From Triops longicaudatus (Eukaryota > Arthropoda > Branchiopoda > Notostraca > Triopsidae), in assembly GCA_022885665.1 (NCBI GenBank), contig JAGQDJ010000186.1:254024-318023 (forward strand): DNA of 64,000 bases. Direction: 5' to 3'. The position numbers were made by a program, and so were the translations under genes. Numbering within the stretch: position 1 is the first letter of the stretch; each line of letters starts with the position of its first letter. The notes under the pieces are model-generated. The model worked only from the letters and a program-made list of their open reading frames with translations. It was not told the origin of the DNA and did no database searches. This document shows positions 24,101 to 38,100 of the stretch, in pieces.

Positions 24101-24971
24101 ATTAAATAGTGCGGAATTAAATTTTGTAATATTTCACCATTTACAGAACGCAGCGATAAGATAACTATGGAAAACTATGCCTAGGCGTATAGGCATGTGA
24201 GCTAGGCCGGTGGAACAATGCTCCCTCCGGTGTGCTCACCAACACTCATTTTCTAACGGACGCCAATATCTTCGTTATGCAAGTCTTACACTTGGATAAA
24301 AATTGAATTGATTGTTATTCCCATAACACTCAAACTCTTCTTTACTACGCCTTTAAGCATTTTTAAACAAGTTCAAGATCTGCCTAAGGTATATTTAAAA
24401 ATATTAATTGATTTTGTTTGGGCAAATCAACCTGCGTACTAACACTTTATTCAACAACTTGTAGTTCGAAATGTCACTGTGGTATGTGACGTTTTCATTG
24501 TCGAGGCGAATTTCATGGAAATGAAGAGATAAGATTGGACTTGAATGTATGTAATCCAGAGCAAGGCTTTGGGAACCGTGGCCTCTGCGGTGATGCCGGT
24601 TACGTTTGATCCGGGTCCACTGGTGGTGCACTGCTAACTTGGCGTTGGGTGTGCTAAGGAGGATGAAGGACGTGGCCGGGGAAGAAGTGCTCAAGCCATC
24701 TTGCGCCTGCAGGGATGGTGGAGGAGGTGCAAAAGCTTCGACGTCTTGGTCGGTGGACGCCAACAACGTTGGGAAGGCGGGGTGAAAATCCTTGGTATCT
24801 GTCTATCGGCTAAAATAAAGTGCAAGTGGTTTCGTTCTTAGCGGAAGGCTAGGCTTGGGAAGGTAAAATAAGAAAAAACACAAAACACAAACAAAAATGC
24901 ATTAGAGTAACGCAACTCGCACCACCCCTAGAGCTTGCCACCCTCCCTCCTCCATAAGACGATACTCGGGG

Positions 24972-25250
24972 TATTTAAGGCTGTGGCAGTGAAGAACATT
25001 CGCTTGAGTTGCACTGCTGCCTACGAACACGATCAGAGCCCAAGAATTTTGGGTACACCATTTTTCTGGGTAGAGTTTTCGGAAAACTCACGTTAAAGTG
25101 TTACCAACTTTGACGCCAAGGAGAAGAAGACCCCAGTTTAGGCATTTTGGAAACACTGTTGACTCACTATTGGACCTTAAGTTTGATTTGAAGTGTAGTT
25201 TTGTCTGAAACAGTGCCAAATTCTGCCGTGTGTTGCATTATCTGTTATTG
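24972..25250 (+). promoter_or_regulatory. Candidate promoter and 5' leader exon
   Basis: TATTTAAG at 24972 is followed about 30 bases later by a plausible transcription start, then about 250 bases of moderate GC ending in TTATTG followed by GTAAGT, a very good splice donor at 25251. No long frame opens here, so it would be a non-coding first exon. The next plus-strand gene downstream is the tenectin-like gene, which has an acceptor before its ATG, but the link is unproven. Confidence 0.35.
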
Positions 25251-27209
25251 GTAAGTTCAAATTTTAAAAATTTCTGATTACTCAACAGTTTTGAAGTCAT
25301 GGACACAATATTGACTCGAAGGATTAGCACCTCACTGCGAAAGTCAATGGACTTTGTCACAGTTTTTTTACCGTTTTTACTACATAAACGCGTTTGAAGA
25401 TGTTTCTAGCTCGCCTTGTCCTTAACCTTCAAAGGAACTTGTTTAGTTTGCGAGAATTTAGAATTCAAGTGCAACGTAGTGGCCAGCCCGTTTGGCTACT
25501 CAAGAACTGGCGAATAACGGATTCGTCAAGGTTAATTAGACAAAAGATTAGTGTTGGGACAGAAATGTGGGTCTTTCTTGACCGCGGACGACATCCCCAA
25601 CTATCATTAAAGAAAAGACTTGTTTCATACCTTTTTTATAACCTGCCCTTGACTTTGACATTCGAAATAGAAAGCGCGTGAGGACTTTTACCTGTTAATA
25701 CTTTCTCCTGCCTTCCCCTCCCCCCTAAAGACTTTCTCCTCATGGAAACGCTTAAAAAAAGCTTAAACACTGCTTAGCTTTAATAATTAATTAGAAAACT
25801 TGCAATTTTGTCTTAATCTATTTCGCGTTGAAGCGTCTAATATATAAACCATAGTAAATACTCTAAAAGAAACTAGAACAAAAGTTGGTAGGTTTTATTT
25901 TCTCTCTTGTGCCAGCTTATTTTGAGTTTCGCACTTCACAATTTTTACAAATTATTTCGTTTTTTTTCGTTCAGTACTGAATAAATTGTTGATTGCAGTG
26001 TATTTTTTGCGTTAGTAACAATGAAAATAATATTTTAAAGCAATCTTATCGATTTCTTTATTGTCTAAGCCACGCTGTGAAGTGAATTTTCACCGTCGGC
26101 CATTGCATTGAAAGGAATTTTTATGTGAAGCCAGCCAATTCAGCCCAATGTTCTTGAACTAGTTTAATCAAGCGCAGAGCTCCAAAGTCCATTGAAATTT
26201 TTTCCCATCCTCCGTCGTTTTACGCCTTGGAAATGGATACCGGAACAGTATATGGCACAATATTGTCATTGAGCTTGAGATAGAAAAAGTGCCGGAAGCT
26301 TTTGAGGTCTTGTTAACCTTGCTTGTTTTTTGGAGTTTTCCTTCAGCCCTGCGTCTATTCTTGCTAAAATATCATGGTTAAGGCATTTGAGTGTGCCGAA
26401 AGGACATTGAGATGTGAAATTTCGGAATTCTTCGAGATTTGAAGCGTGAAGCAGTACGCAGAACCCAAGCAACGTTACCCAAGCTTGCCCAAACGATAAT
26501 CGGTCTTAAACGACTTCGGAGAAAATGGGCTTTTGGAGTTTTGGGGTTAAATACGATAGACCAAAGGGAAAAAAATATTGTCGAGTTGTATTTGTAGGGT
26601 TTCTTTGTATACAGCGTTCTAAATTGACATTAGCCACGCTATAGGAATGGGGTAACGCAATTAAATGTGTGTCCTGGGTGCAAGGCCCTAGCGACCTTGA
26701 ATCTTATAGAATATGTTATATGCATACGTATATACCACCATCATCACTGCCAACAAACCCCTTAAGGAAGACAACCCTCCGTTAAGGATAATTATGATTG
26801 CGCCCGGGAATCTCACGTCTTGTCTTTTTTAAGAGACACACATATACGCACTAGTACCATTTTCTCACACATCATTGTTGCTCTTCTTGTCTGTAGACCT
26901 TTTCCCCCGAAAAAAACAAGTCACCCTGTCTCAAAAGCGCTACAATTTTTATATAAATTTTCATTTTTGCAGTAAAAGAGTACAGCCTTTTCTTAGGGTG
27001 AATATACGAGAGAAGATTTTCATTTTCATCTTACGTGGGGTTACTAACTTATAATAGCTTATAAAACATAGGCCTTTTGCTTTCGAAAGGGGAGGGAAGG
27101 AGGAGATTTAAGAGCCTTTGATGATGTGAGGTACCTTTTTTTTACCCCCAAGGAACAAATTAAAGACAATAGCCCATGTTGCGCCGCGGTTCACGTCTGA
27201 GCCCATAGG

Positions 27210-27255
<46 letters not shown>

Positions 27256-30200
27256 ACATTTCCTCCTTTTGCGTACGTATACGTTATTCGGGAACGAGTG
27301 GCTAAAGGCTTGTGAAAAATGTTAGTCATGGGCACGATTTTACCATAGAGTTTTGCGTAAAGGATTTTCAATTGACCGTTTTGATTGGGTGAAATATTTC
27401 CTTTGCCAACAAAGAATAGGGAAATGCTAGTGCAATACCAAAAAACTGCAGATGGTTTTGATTTCTGAACAATGCCTTGGCAGTTTAGGTAGATTTGACT
27501 ATAAAAAAGAAAGAGTGAATCTAAAATTGAAAGGAAGGCTGGGATTCTGGCATTGAAGCTTTGATGAGGAGTCAAGCTAGTCGGGGGAAAATGTCGTTGT
27601 AAAAGACCGGTGATGATCGTTAAGGTCAGGGAACCGCATTTTTTCTTCCTCCTTGTATTCGAGGAAAAGTTTTGGGTTCGAGACAGATGCTGTAAATAGG
27701 CAAATTTCGCTGACTCATTAGTCACTTTTTTTTTTCTTTTTTTAACTTCCTAGTGAAGAAATCCATAGTGCCCTCTCTTCAAGAAGCTCCCTTAACTTGT
27801 CACTGCTGCATGAAGTCTTTTTTTAACGTATAATTAAGGTGTCGTACATTGTTTTTGAGCTTCATATTATTGTCAAACTGTGACTCTCTTGGGAACTCGG
27901 AGAGGTGAAGGTAACGTATTTTATGAAGTACTTTTTATATTGATTTCTGGTAAAAAATATTTATCAGTTTGGGATTGTAATTTTGGATTACCTCACAGAC
28001 AAACGTTGGGAATTTTCGTTTTTAGCTTATGGCGGCCCTGAAAAAGTACAAAAAAGAAAAAAAGAAAGGAAAGAAGGCCCAGTCCGAGTGCACGTGCACT
28101 GTGAGTTCAAGTTCACTCACCTGGACAATGCGAGACAGTTTAAACTACCCATCTGCGCCACGCAACTAACTTAAAACAATAACGCATTGAAGCGTAGGAA
28201 ATCGAAGGTTGACAAAATCTGGACTTTTGCTTCAGAAAGTACCTTTCCGGAGTCCGTTGATCTTCAGTTTTCACTTTCATTACCTTGTTTTCTGGGCTTT
28301 GTCTTCCCGCATGTCTTGTCTAGCTACACAGTGTAACGAAACCACGTCGTGTCACCTAGCGAATGGTAACTCGTGCAAGCTCATGCTAATGAGTTGTACA
28401 AGAGTTTTTTGCGTTAAAGTTTTTTTTTAACGAACGAAAGCGTATGCATGTCACCTTTGAGGAATCTTCCGAGCTTCAGACCAAGTCATTTGCATCTCTC
28501 CCACCCACCTTGAACGTTTTGTTTCAGTGATCTTCGACTTGATACTCACACGAGCTAATACCACAATGCTCTGATAGATTTTTTGCTATAAATTCTTGCG
28601 AGATACTTTTTTCTAATTTAAAAAAGCTGCGAGCTGGCTAAGGGTTTTGACTTATGATAATACCCTTCGTAAATGTTAATTAGAGGACTTGAACTCCATT
28701 AACCTGCAGCGTGAGGGTGGCCCAGACAAGTTTGGCAAACGGTGTTGCATGCCATATTGCGTATATCCTTGTCATAAAAGGTCAAGCCGCGTTTTTAGGT
28801 ATGAAATATCACGAAGTTTTGGCAACGTCTGCTCTATTCAAACTGCGTTTTTGCTTTTCTCGTCTGACAAGAGCCATTTGATACGTATAATGTGTTACCA
28901 AGCAACTTATCTAGTTAGCTTAGTTTGTATCAATTTTGCAAGGGTAATTGGGTAGTAGGATATTATTCGCTGTGATCTTTCATTGTTACGGGTGTAGCCG
29001 AACGTCAAGCCGAGTGTTAACTTTGTCACGTGGACGGGAAACTTTTTAGGCCTCCAGGGACGCTCTAGAAGCTGATCAATCGATTCCTGAGAAAAGTTCT
29101 CAGTCATGCAATAGGGAGATTAGGAGGAAGCGAGAAGCGAAGGAAATATCTGGAGAATTTCTTAATAACGGAACTAACCGACAGGAAAAAAGTGCTCAGA
29201 TTGATCCTTTATACGCAATTGCAAAAAGAAGAATGTGAAGAGGTCTAGACTTCTAAATGAGAAGCTTCCCTTTCCCGGCGGATTTGCATTGAGATAAGTC
29301 ACAGTTTTGACAGTTCGTGACTCTTTGACTGTGTCTAGGACCAGCTAAATGGAACGTTTTTGTACATTGTCGTGTCATACAGTCTGAGCTTCACAAGGTA
29401 TGAAAGCTTTTGTCAGCTCTTAAAACGCTGTGCTGTGGCATTAAATAAAATCAAGTCAAAGACACGTGCTGATGGACCGCGATCCAACTTATCGTTGACG
29501 AATTTTCCTATGTGCAGTCTTTCAGAAACCCTTTTTAACCATTTTCTTTGTGTTTAGAGATTCTTTTGTTGTTTCTTAAACGACCTTTTATGGTAATGTG
29601 CGCATGAAGCAAATACCTGCCATGGTCGACTAAGCTGGTAATAAGGGTACTCGGAAGTATACTTAGTTACGTACTAACCTTTTTCATTGCGTTCAAATCT
29701 ACGAATTCCCACCTCTAGGCGGCTGTTTTGTGGTTGGGCATTGTTTGGCAAGCTCAGGTTTAAGTCTGTTGACTCTTTTCACTTTCGTTAACCGTACTCA
29801 ATTTTTTTCGTACAAAAATCCTTTGTAAACTTTTTGGTTCCGTTTGAAGACAAGGCCGTTTCCAGTCGTTTGAGCGCAAACAAACCTCTTTTTTATCTTT
29901 TCTCCTTTCGTTTTGTCGTAATTAATTCCACTTTCGTTTTTTCTCGAAGACAATACGCGTTTCCGGAAACGCATTTTCATCGGCCTTCAGTCTTCTAATT
30001 GGGTTATTATCGTTTTGCCTCGGCTTTGCTTATGCTGCCATTGTTGTTGTCATTCTTTATTACCGCTCAAAACAAATCATTTCGGAGAGTTCATAAGAAT
30101 TAATTTCAATAACCATTGAGTAATACCGTTTCAGCATGGCAAGTCGCAACTTTTCAACTCCCTTAGGTCCTAGCCTGGTCACCTGGTCGTCATTCTGTCT

Positions 30201-30316
30201 CGACTAGACACAACGACCATACCTTACTTGTCCTTACTTGTGTTGGCATGAATACTTGAACTTCAAGTGCAAGCTTAGATTAGCATTTCCAGTCTCTCGA
30301 AACTCTTCGCACTCCC
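25251..30316. other. Non-coding stretch
   Basis: About 5 kb with no gene I can support. It includes a 40-base T run (27212-27251), whose antisense frame makes a spurious poly-Lys protein, and several short unsupported frames. It may be the first intron of a plus-strand transcript started at about 25.0 kb. Confidence 0.5.
27212..27251. repeat. Poly-T tract, about 40 bases
   Basis: An uninterrupted T run. It could be the poly-A tail of a reverse-inserted retroelement copy, but I see no tRNA-like or LINE-like sequence beside it. Confidence 0.9.
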
Positions 30317-30466
30317 ATATATAGCTGGGTCGCTTTCGGGTTGTGAAAGTGAGCAACACCGTTACTTTAACTTTGTTTCATGGTCAGTGACCTATTCATT
30401 GTCTAGCTCATTCATTTTAAGCTAATTAATTATTCATCAACTGCCGCCTTCCACCAATTTGGTCAG
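30317..30466 (+). promoter_or_regulatory. Candidate promoter and 5' leader exon of the tenectin-like gene
   Basis: ATATATAG at 30317-30324 lies about 30 bases before GTGAAAGTGAGC, and about 120 bases on there is GTCAG followed by GTATGC, a good splice donor at 30467. The tenectin-like coding exon is preceded by a clear acceptor (TTTCTTTTGACAG ending at 32042) and 66 bases of leader, so a non-coding first exon must exist upstream. This is the nearest good candidate. Confidence 0.45.
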
Positions 30467-32042
30467 GTATGCCAGTGCGCCAACAATCAAGTTCAAAGTC
30501 AGTTTAAAAAAGGGAGAAGAACACTCTCGCAACAAATGTTCAACATTCTTGTGTCCGACACAGGTGTGAGCTACACAATACCAGAGTTGTCATCGTCATC
30601 GTGGTGGCAATGGACTCAGCTACCTTTTTTAGCACTTAATTGTTAGAATTTACTCGACGAAAACCGCTGGAAGACGCTCACGACCTCCGCCATGAGCGTG
30701 AGAAGCAGGAAATGGCCCTTCCTGGCGCTCATTTTTTAGTGCACAATTTAAGACTGGTAGTGTCGAAAATACGTAGGGTATAAGTACCCGACGCTCGAGA
30801 AGGACTGTGACCTAGGATACTTCACCTTCACCTCTATGACACCGTCTTCTCTAGCAAGCCGGTTGCCGTTCTTTATAAAGAAACTGGTCAGCATAGCTGA
30901 AACATTCCATTCATAAGGATACCGTTGCCGTTGCTCCCGTTTTTATGAAGACAAATCCTGGCAGCCGCCTTGATTTGCATAATTTCAGGATAGCAGTCCT
31001 CCTTACACAGGTTAGAAAAACTGGCTAAACTCGCTGCGGGGAGTTTCAAACAACCAAGAACTAGAGGTACTCGGCGCAAAAACTGGGTTGGGGAAGAAGT
31101 TGGTTAAGGATGATTAATTGTTGATCTGCTGGTGTACTGACCAAATTAGGCACAATTTACCGTTTATTCGCAATTTCACAATTAGGATAGCTTGAGCCCT
31201 TAGATGGCAGAGACGTGCTGGGAGATTTGAATGCGTTTTTGTTACTTGCAAGGGCGGGGGGGGGGGGGGGAATAACCTGTATGGGAAAAGTCGGCGGGAA
31301 GCTGATGGCGCGTTTTTGGAAGTGGTGGGAAATTTTAAGTCCCCGTAAGGAAGTACTGCCGAGTGTAAATATTGCACCTTCGAAGTATGCTCAAGTTGAA
31401 AGAAAATGAAGGTTTTGGTGGATATTTGCGTATGAAGTGAAAACGTGAACGCAGGTTCAGTTTTCAGAGTAAGGGCATTGTTGTCCAAGTTGGATGAACC
31501 GAGAATGATCCGAGACCTTGATCCTTTTTTACGACTCAGAGAAGAGCCATTTTCTGTGAAGAAACGAGCCACATGGCACGTAAGAATGGTGAATAATGCA
31601 AAATGTCATTGGGGCAGAAGGGTAGCGCAGTCGTAAAGCGTTTGAATAAGCAAGTGTTGCAGTAAAAAAAAAAAAAAAAAAAAAAATAAAGAACGCCGTG
31701 TATCGGGAGGCAATAAAATCACCTTAAAAATATCGTAAAGATGCATTATAAGTCTTAGGGAAGGATTGCAAAAAAAGAGATTCGGGATAGCTTTACATTA
31801 TCGAACCGTAAAAAAAAATACTTCCAGGACTTCGTAGCCAAGTGACCAGAAAGTCCTCGTACCGATTTTATACTCGTACCTTATGAGAACCTGTCCCATA
31901 ACTTTCTAGTCAGTAATTGCAAAAAATGTACGCAAGTCTTGTAGAGTTGACGGTTGAAATTAGCTAAGTAGGGAGTGACTATTGGTGGAATTGATCCTTT
32001 ATAACACTAATGATGGGTCTTTTTGTTCCTTTCTTTTGACAG
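30467..32042. other. Probable first intron of the tenectin-like gene
   Basis: Between the candidate leader exon and the acceptor before the start codon. It holds a G run (31256-31270) and an A run (31664-31686) but no gene I can support. Confidence 0.4.
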
Positions 32043-32108
32043 ACTTGGGAAAACGAAAAAAAAAAGCGGCAAGTGGACTAATAACAGTTGAATCCAGCAG
32101 AAGCAGTC

Positions 32109-35100
32109 ATGATACGACAAGGTAGCGGGCAACCTTGGTTGCCCATTGTTGCGGCTGTGGTCTTCTTCGGCCTCACAGGCATACATCTCGTCCGAGCAGG
32201 TATGGTAATTACGAAAACTGAAGGAGTATATCTTCCTTCTATTCAAGGATGGGCAAAATTAGCGTCTGGAGTTGTATGAAACGTGTTATGCACGTATGAT
32301 TGTAATGTCACTTTTAAGCGTACTTAATTCCCAAGGGCTTTTGAGTGGAGACGGTTATTTATGACGGGGTAATAAACTCATTAGCTAAGATTTCCCGCAG
32401 CTCTATTACGAAATGAAAAGAGCAACAGAAGCTCGTTGTTAAGATCTTCAAGTGGGGCATTTTTCGTCGCATTTTTTTTATTTATTTCATTGTTGTTACT
32501 CACTTCGCATGGGGTAATTATTCTCTAAGTCATTCTAATGCATCGTTGTTTTTTATTTCACGGTACAGGAATTCCCCTAAAATATTCAAACCTGCCACAA
32601 TTACTTTCCGTACTTTACGGTATTGAAAAGTGCGAGTTATTTTTTATGTATTAGTTGGGTTCATCTGTATTTTAAGTGATGACGAAGAACTAAATTTTTA
32701 AGCATTTTATTTCTTTGTTTTCTATTCACAGCTCCGTGGAATCAGGACGAAATGGCCTTGCCAGGTAAAATTCCATTATAATTGGGAGCATTTGAAATGT
32801 GAACTTATGAATTGTCTTTTCTTAGGATGTTACTACATGTTTCAACACTACAACGAAGGCGACCGTATCATTACAAACGAACCGTGTCTGAACTGCACAT
32901 GTCACGACTCCATGCTCATGTGTTTCTTGAAAGTGTGTCCTTTTACCAAACCAGTCGGCAAGGATTGCACGATTGAAAAGCGACCTGATCAATGTTGCCC
33001 GGTCATTGATTGCCCAGGAGGTACGAAAAACTTTTAAAAAATGGATATGAAGATGAATTAACAGTCAAGAGATAGTAAACAAAACTTGAGTCAAAACATG
33101 TTTGTCATTATCTAAACAGGTTGTAGCTGTACACATGTTAGGTCATTTACACGGTTAAATTAGAAGAAAAGAAGTTTTCCTCAGAAAAAGCCAGGGGAAA
33201 TTTTCTCATGTTTGATAAATAGATTCAAGTTGTTGTCAATTCAAACAAAAGTTCTTCAAAACCCAAGGTTATTGACGGAAGACACTTCAATATTCTGTGA
33301 AAATTAAGGTGTGTTACTAGCGTGCAGTCAAGAATATTACCAATAAGAAAAAAAGTAGGAAGCTTCTCGTGGTCTGGTGAGTTGCGTAAGTTAAGGATAA
33401 AATGCACCTAACATGTAGAAGGAGAAAACAATGTGAATAGAAGCGTAAAGTAAGCATTCATATTCAAGGCCGAGTGTCATCCTCCCGTGACGTAAGCGTC
33501 TAACCATGCCGGTAATCGTGATTACGTATCCGGGTCCGCTCTTCTTATTATTCTTGTTCTTCTCACTTCGTCATCTTCTTCCGTCCAACCAGTAATACGA
33601 ACTTCCATCTCCGGTATGGGACATGTTGAGTTTAGTATAGCCACACTTGACTAATCTCTCTTATTCGCAATTAAACCTATTGTTGTTAGAAGTCTTTTAC
33701 AAGACGCGTAGTGAAAAGGAAAATAAGTTCAATAGAGACAAGGAATGTTTGTTAGACTTCCCTCGACTTACGTGGGTTCATACAAGGCAACTTAAAAGGA
33801 GATTTCGATTTACGCGGTATAAGCCACCTCTGGTAACGAAAATTTGCACCGAGAACGGCAGATGCTCAAATTTCTCTTCTTGAAATGTTCTCTTCTTTTG
33901 CTATGAGGGATAGTTAACCTTTCGCGTGGTCATGCACATCTGCTGGATGATACTCGTTGACCTTGATTGAAATGTTAGTTTTTCGTAGCCATTATGCGCA
34001 TCTTCAAGTCCAAAAGTCACTCGAGTACAAAAAATCATTTCAACAGGAGAATGCTACCAAGAGCTTTCAGCTATTGAGACTTACACCTTTTGCGCTATTG
34101 ATTTATTGCTATTGTGATGCATTCTGTATCTTTTTGCAGTCCCGGTTCCCATCATGCTCGGTATGGGTGGAATGGGCGGCATGCAAATAGGCTCATGGGG
34201 CACTCCTACCACCGAAAAACCCAGCACAGCTCTTACCACCATCAGCAGCTTGGGAGACGTTGAAGGCTGTCAAATCAACGGTGTAGATTATGTCGACGGA
34301 GCTTTGGTATTAAAAAAAAATGTTAGCGAAAACAAGAATTTAACCATCACAATTTGCGTGCTATGCAGGTTCCCACTGATCCTCGCAAGCCCTGCGAACT
34401 TTGCTATTGTATTCGAAACCACACCGCTTGCGTGATGCAAGAATGTACTTTGCAAGTTGAAGGCTGCAAGCCGGTTTATGAAGAAGGCGTCTGCTGTCCG
34501 GTTCGTTACGACTGCGGTTAGTTACCTTTTTTACGCATAATTTTCTTCATTGCCATGCCTTTGTTAAAAAGAATTAAAAGTATTGCAAAACATAAACTGT
34601 CCTTAAAAAGCTAGTACGCAAAAATCATTGAAAACTCAGCAGCTCTTATGCAGTTTTTGTATGCAATAAATAAGCAATCAATTTTTAATTGCTTATTGGC
34701 AGTAAAATGAGTACGAAAGGAAAATAAAGGCTAATATATCCGTTTCGGTTTTTGCAGATGTTACTGATATCGCCGGAACCACAGTGCCTCCTACAGCACC
34801 CGGAGGTTGTTACAAGGGCGGTGAATACTTCGATGACGGATCCTTTGTGCCCAGCGCAGATCCTTGCGAATATTGCTACTGTATGCACGGTGACATCGTT
34901 TGCGCCGTCCAGGAATGCGGTGAACCTTTAGGTGAGGAGTGCGTACCAGTCGAACGTCCTCCAGGCCAATGTTGTCCCGATGCCTACGAATGCGTCAGCA
35001 CTTTACCACCCGGTCCTTTCAATACTACCACGCCCAGCAGCTTGAATTTGGTCACTGACAGTACCGAAAAAGTTGACGTAACTGAAAGCCCCGCCTCTTC

Positions 35101-38100
35101 CTCCTCTGCCCCAACCGAAGGTCAAGTTTCCGTCAGCTCCGAAACTGCCAGTACGAGCGAATCTTTCACCCCCTCGCCTAGTCCCGTAGTCACCGAGGAA
35201 CTTGACAGCGAACCGACCCCGACTGCCTCCACCCATGCTCCGGAAGTATCTGTTCCTGTAAGTGGCGTCACAAGCCCAGTCGCACCATCCACCGAAGAAG
35301 TGGACAAAATTGAACCGGATGTCACCACGCCCCAAACCACTGGCGAGGCCAGCAGTGCCCAGACTACTCCTGCGGGTGTTATCAGTACCACCAATGCCGC
35401 GTCTTCTGGTACCCCAGTACCTGCTCAACCATCCTCCGAAGAGCCAGAAGTGAAACCTGTAACTGTCATTCCTGGTGAGCCTACCGAAGGCCCCGTCGTA
35501 CCCGCCACGGATATCCCATCTGCTTCGCAAGAAGCCGGTACCAGTTCTGAAGCACACGTGTCTGCTCCGACTGCTGAAGTTAGCACCGAACCTGAACAGA
35601 CTGTCGAAGTGTCTTCATCAATTGCCACGCCCATTGCATCTCGCCCTGACGAGCATTCCACGGAAACTGTTGACGAAATCAGCACAGATGTACCAGTACC
35701 TGCCCAAGGTTCTGTCTCGCCTACAGTAGGAAGCGAAACCTCTTCTACTGAATCCTCATCTCTTTCTCCTGGCCAAGAAGAAAGCTTAGTTCCAGCCACA
35801 GAAGCACCAGCTGAACCAGCTACTGATGTACCCTTAAGCCCGGAAAGTGGATTCGCCAGTACTTCTACTACAGAAACCTTCGAGCACAGCGAATCTTCTG
35901 TTCCGTCTGGCACTGTTTCTACCGAAAAGCCCGAAGACATTGATGCTGTTGGTACCGAAACTGCTGAAGAACAAGTGACCCAAGGCACTTCGTCGTCCGA
36001 GATCCCAGCTACCGACAAACCGGTAGATGAAGTCGAACCTCAAACGACTATCCCCGATGTTAGCACACCATTTTTACCGTCTGTCACATTTCTTCCTCCC
36101 GAAAAAACTGAAGAACCCACCCCCGACAATCTAGGTTCATTCGGTCCCAGCGAGCAAGAACAATCTACTCAAGTAACTGGCATTTCCTCCACCACAGGCA
36201 GTGAAAAAGAAGACGAGACGACCGAAGTGTTGGTTGGTATTGCTACAGAAGTACCTTCTGGCGGCAGCAGCAGCGCTCAACCTGACCAACCCATCGATAC
36301 TAGTGACGTCACCACTCCAGAGTCTATCTCAAGCTCTACCGGCTCAGCTCCAGTATATTCAACTTCTTCTCCGATCCCCGAGGGTAGCGAAAAGCCTGAA
36401 GAATCCACTGAATCTCTGGAGATTGCGGAGCCTACCGATCTACCTGTCGTTGGCCCAAGCTCTACGGAGTCAAGCGAGCAACCCACTGGAATTTCAAGCT
36501 CGTCTTCATCTCCTTCAGAAAATCCCGAAGTTAACACAGAAGATTTTGAAATTTCCACTGAAATTCCGCATAGCTCGACCGTCGGATCAGGAATCCATAC
36601 TTCGTTGCCTACTGAAGATCCTATGAAGGAAATCGAAGGTTTGGCGCCTACCGAAGACCCTGACGTGATCCATGAAGTTCCTACCACTGTTCCTACTGAC
36701 GTCAGCGAAGAACAGACTCCCTCCACGGAAGCTACTGCCGGAGTTTCGCAATCGAGCGAAAGCAGCAGTGAAGAACCGGCCTTTACTGCAACAACTCCTG
36801 AACTTGTTTCCCAATTCCCAGAACAGGGCCAAGTACCGTCTGCTAGCGAGAAACCTGACCAAGTGGCTGAAACAGGAACCGATCTTACTCCCGCTACGGA
36901 AATTTCCTCCCAGACCAGCTCTTCCACAGAATCTAGTGCTAGCATAACTCCAGGAATCTCCGGCCAAACTACCATCGACTTTGAAACCGCTGCCTCCGTT
37001 GATGAAGGCGAACCTGCTCCGGAAACGACACCGTCTTTGGGCTTGGTGACGTCATCGACTACTCCAGTCGTACCTGACGAAGGTAAAAACATATTTTTAT
37101 TTACCCCTTTAAAATTCATATGAATTCACAGCACTTTTAGAAAGAAAATCTTCTAAATAACTGTGCCGTAAAAGATCTTCGTAGTAGATATGAAGCTTTG
37201 TAAATGGCATAAAGTAGCCGTACACGTCCTAATCTGCCTATTAATATTTGTAGGAAGCTGTCTATTGGACGGAGTTACGTACTCTCATGGTGAATCTGTG
37301 CCGCCTGTCAATCACTGCCAAGTATCTTGCTCCTGTGAATTTAGTATCATTCGATGCCAATTGGTGGATTGCCCCGCAGCGCCGCAAGGTATGGGATTAT
37401 GTCGCCCGATGGAAATTCCCGGCCAGTGCTGTCCTTCTTACGAGTGTGGTAAGTAAAAATGCGCGTTGTCTTTAATAATACACTCACTGTTATCTTTAAT
37501 TCTAATACTGAATATTTGTACCATGCTAAGCAAAATAAATTGATTTTTCTACAGAAGATGGCATTATCGTCACTCCCGAACCCGACAACCTTGTCTCCGG
37601 AGTTCCGTCAACTACCCTGGTGCCTGACGAAGTCACTTCCACCTCTAGCGGAGTTTCTGTTCCTTCCTCTGAAATCAACTCTATCAGCGCTGTCTTACCC
37701 GGTCAATCTACTACCGTAGCGCCCGACGCGGAAACAACCGAAATTAGCATCGAATCCAGTAGCTCTTCATCCCCTGTTGAAACTAGTGCCTCCGAAACTC
37801 CTGCTACTGAAAGCATCAACCCTGATGTAGAAAGCCACGTTCCCAGTGCTACCGTTGGACCAGTACCGGAAGGGTCGGTCCCCGTCACGGAAATACCCGA
37901 GATTTCCGTCGAGCCAGAAACTGAAGCAGTTCCAGAAACATCCGAGGCTGGAGTACCGAGTAGCTCGCAACAACCTTCAGGCAGCGATGAAGATACTGAT
38001 ACCACCGAAGGCACCGTGTCGCAAACTCCTGGCAATGCCGGTATTGCATCCAGTACTCCTGAACAAAGCGAAGTCGAGACCTCTGAAGTTGTAACTACTA

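Larger units (their letters stand above)
16141..24971. other. Long non-coding stretch with a few isolated signals
   Basis: Nearly 9 kb without a gene I can assign. It contains a CRE palindrome, a small open frame and a perfect hairpin (17.4-18.2 kb, listed separately) and a 120-codon minus-strand frame at about 24404-24766 with no start or family. Other open frames are short and lack start, splice or composition support. Confidence 0.5.

Noticed and set aside
27108..27725. 205-codon minus-strand frame with a Lys run
   Set aside because: Bridged only by the 40-base T tract; no motif on either side.
31114..31572. 152-codon minus-strand frame with a Pro run
   Set aside because: Created by the G tract at 31256; composition elsewhere is random-like.
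31620..31690. tRNA or SINE with poly-A tail
   Set aside because: GGTAGCGCAGTCGTAAAGCG resembles a tRNA A box and a poly-A run follows, but there is no B box or foldable tRNA.
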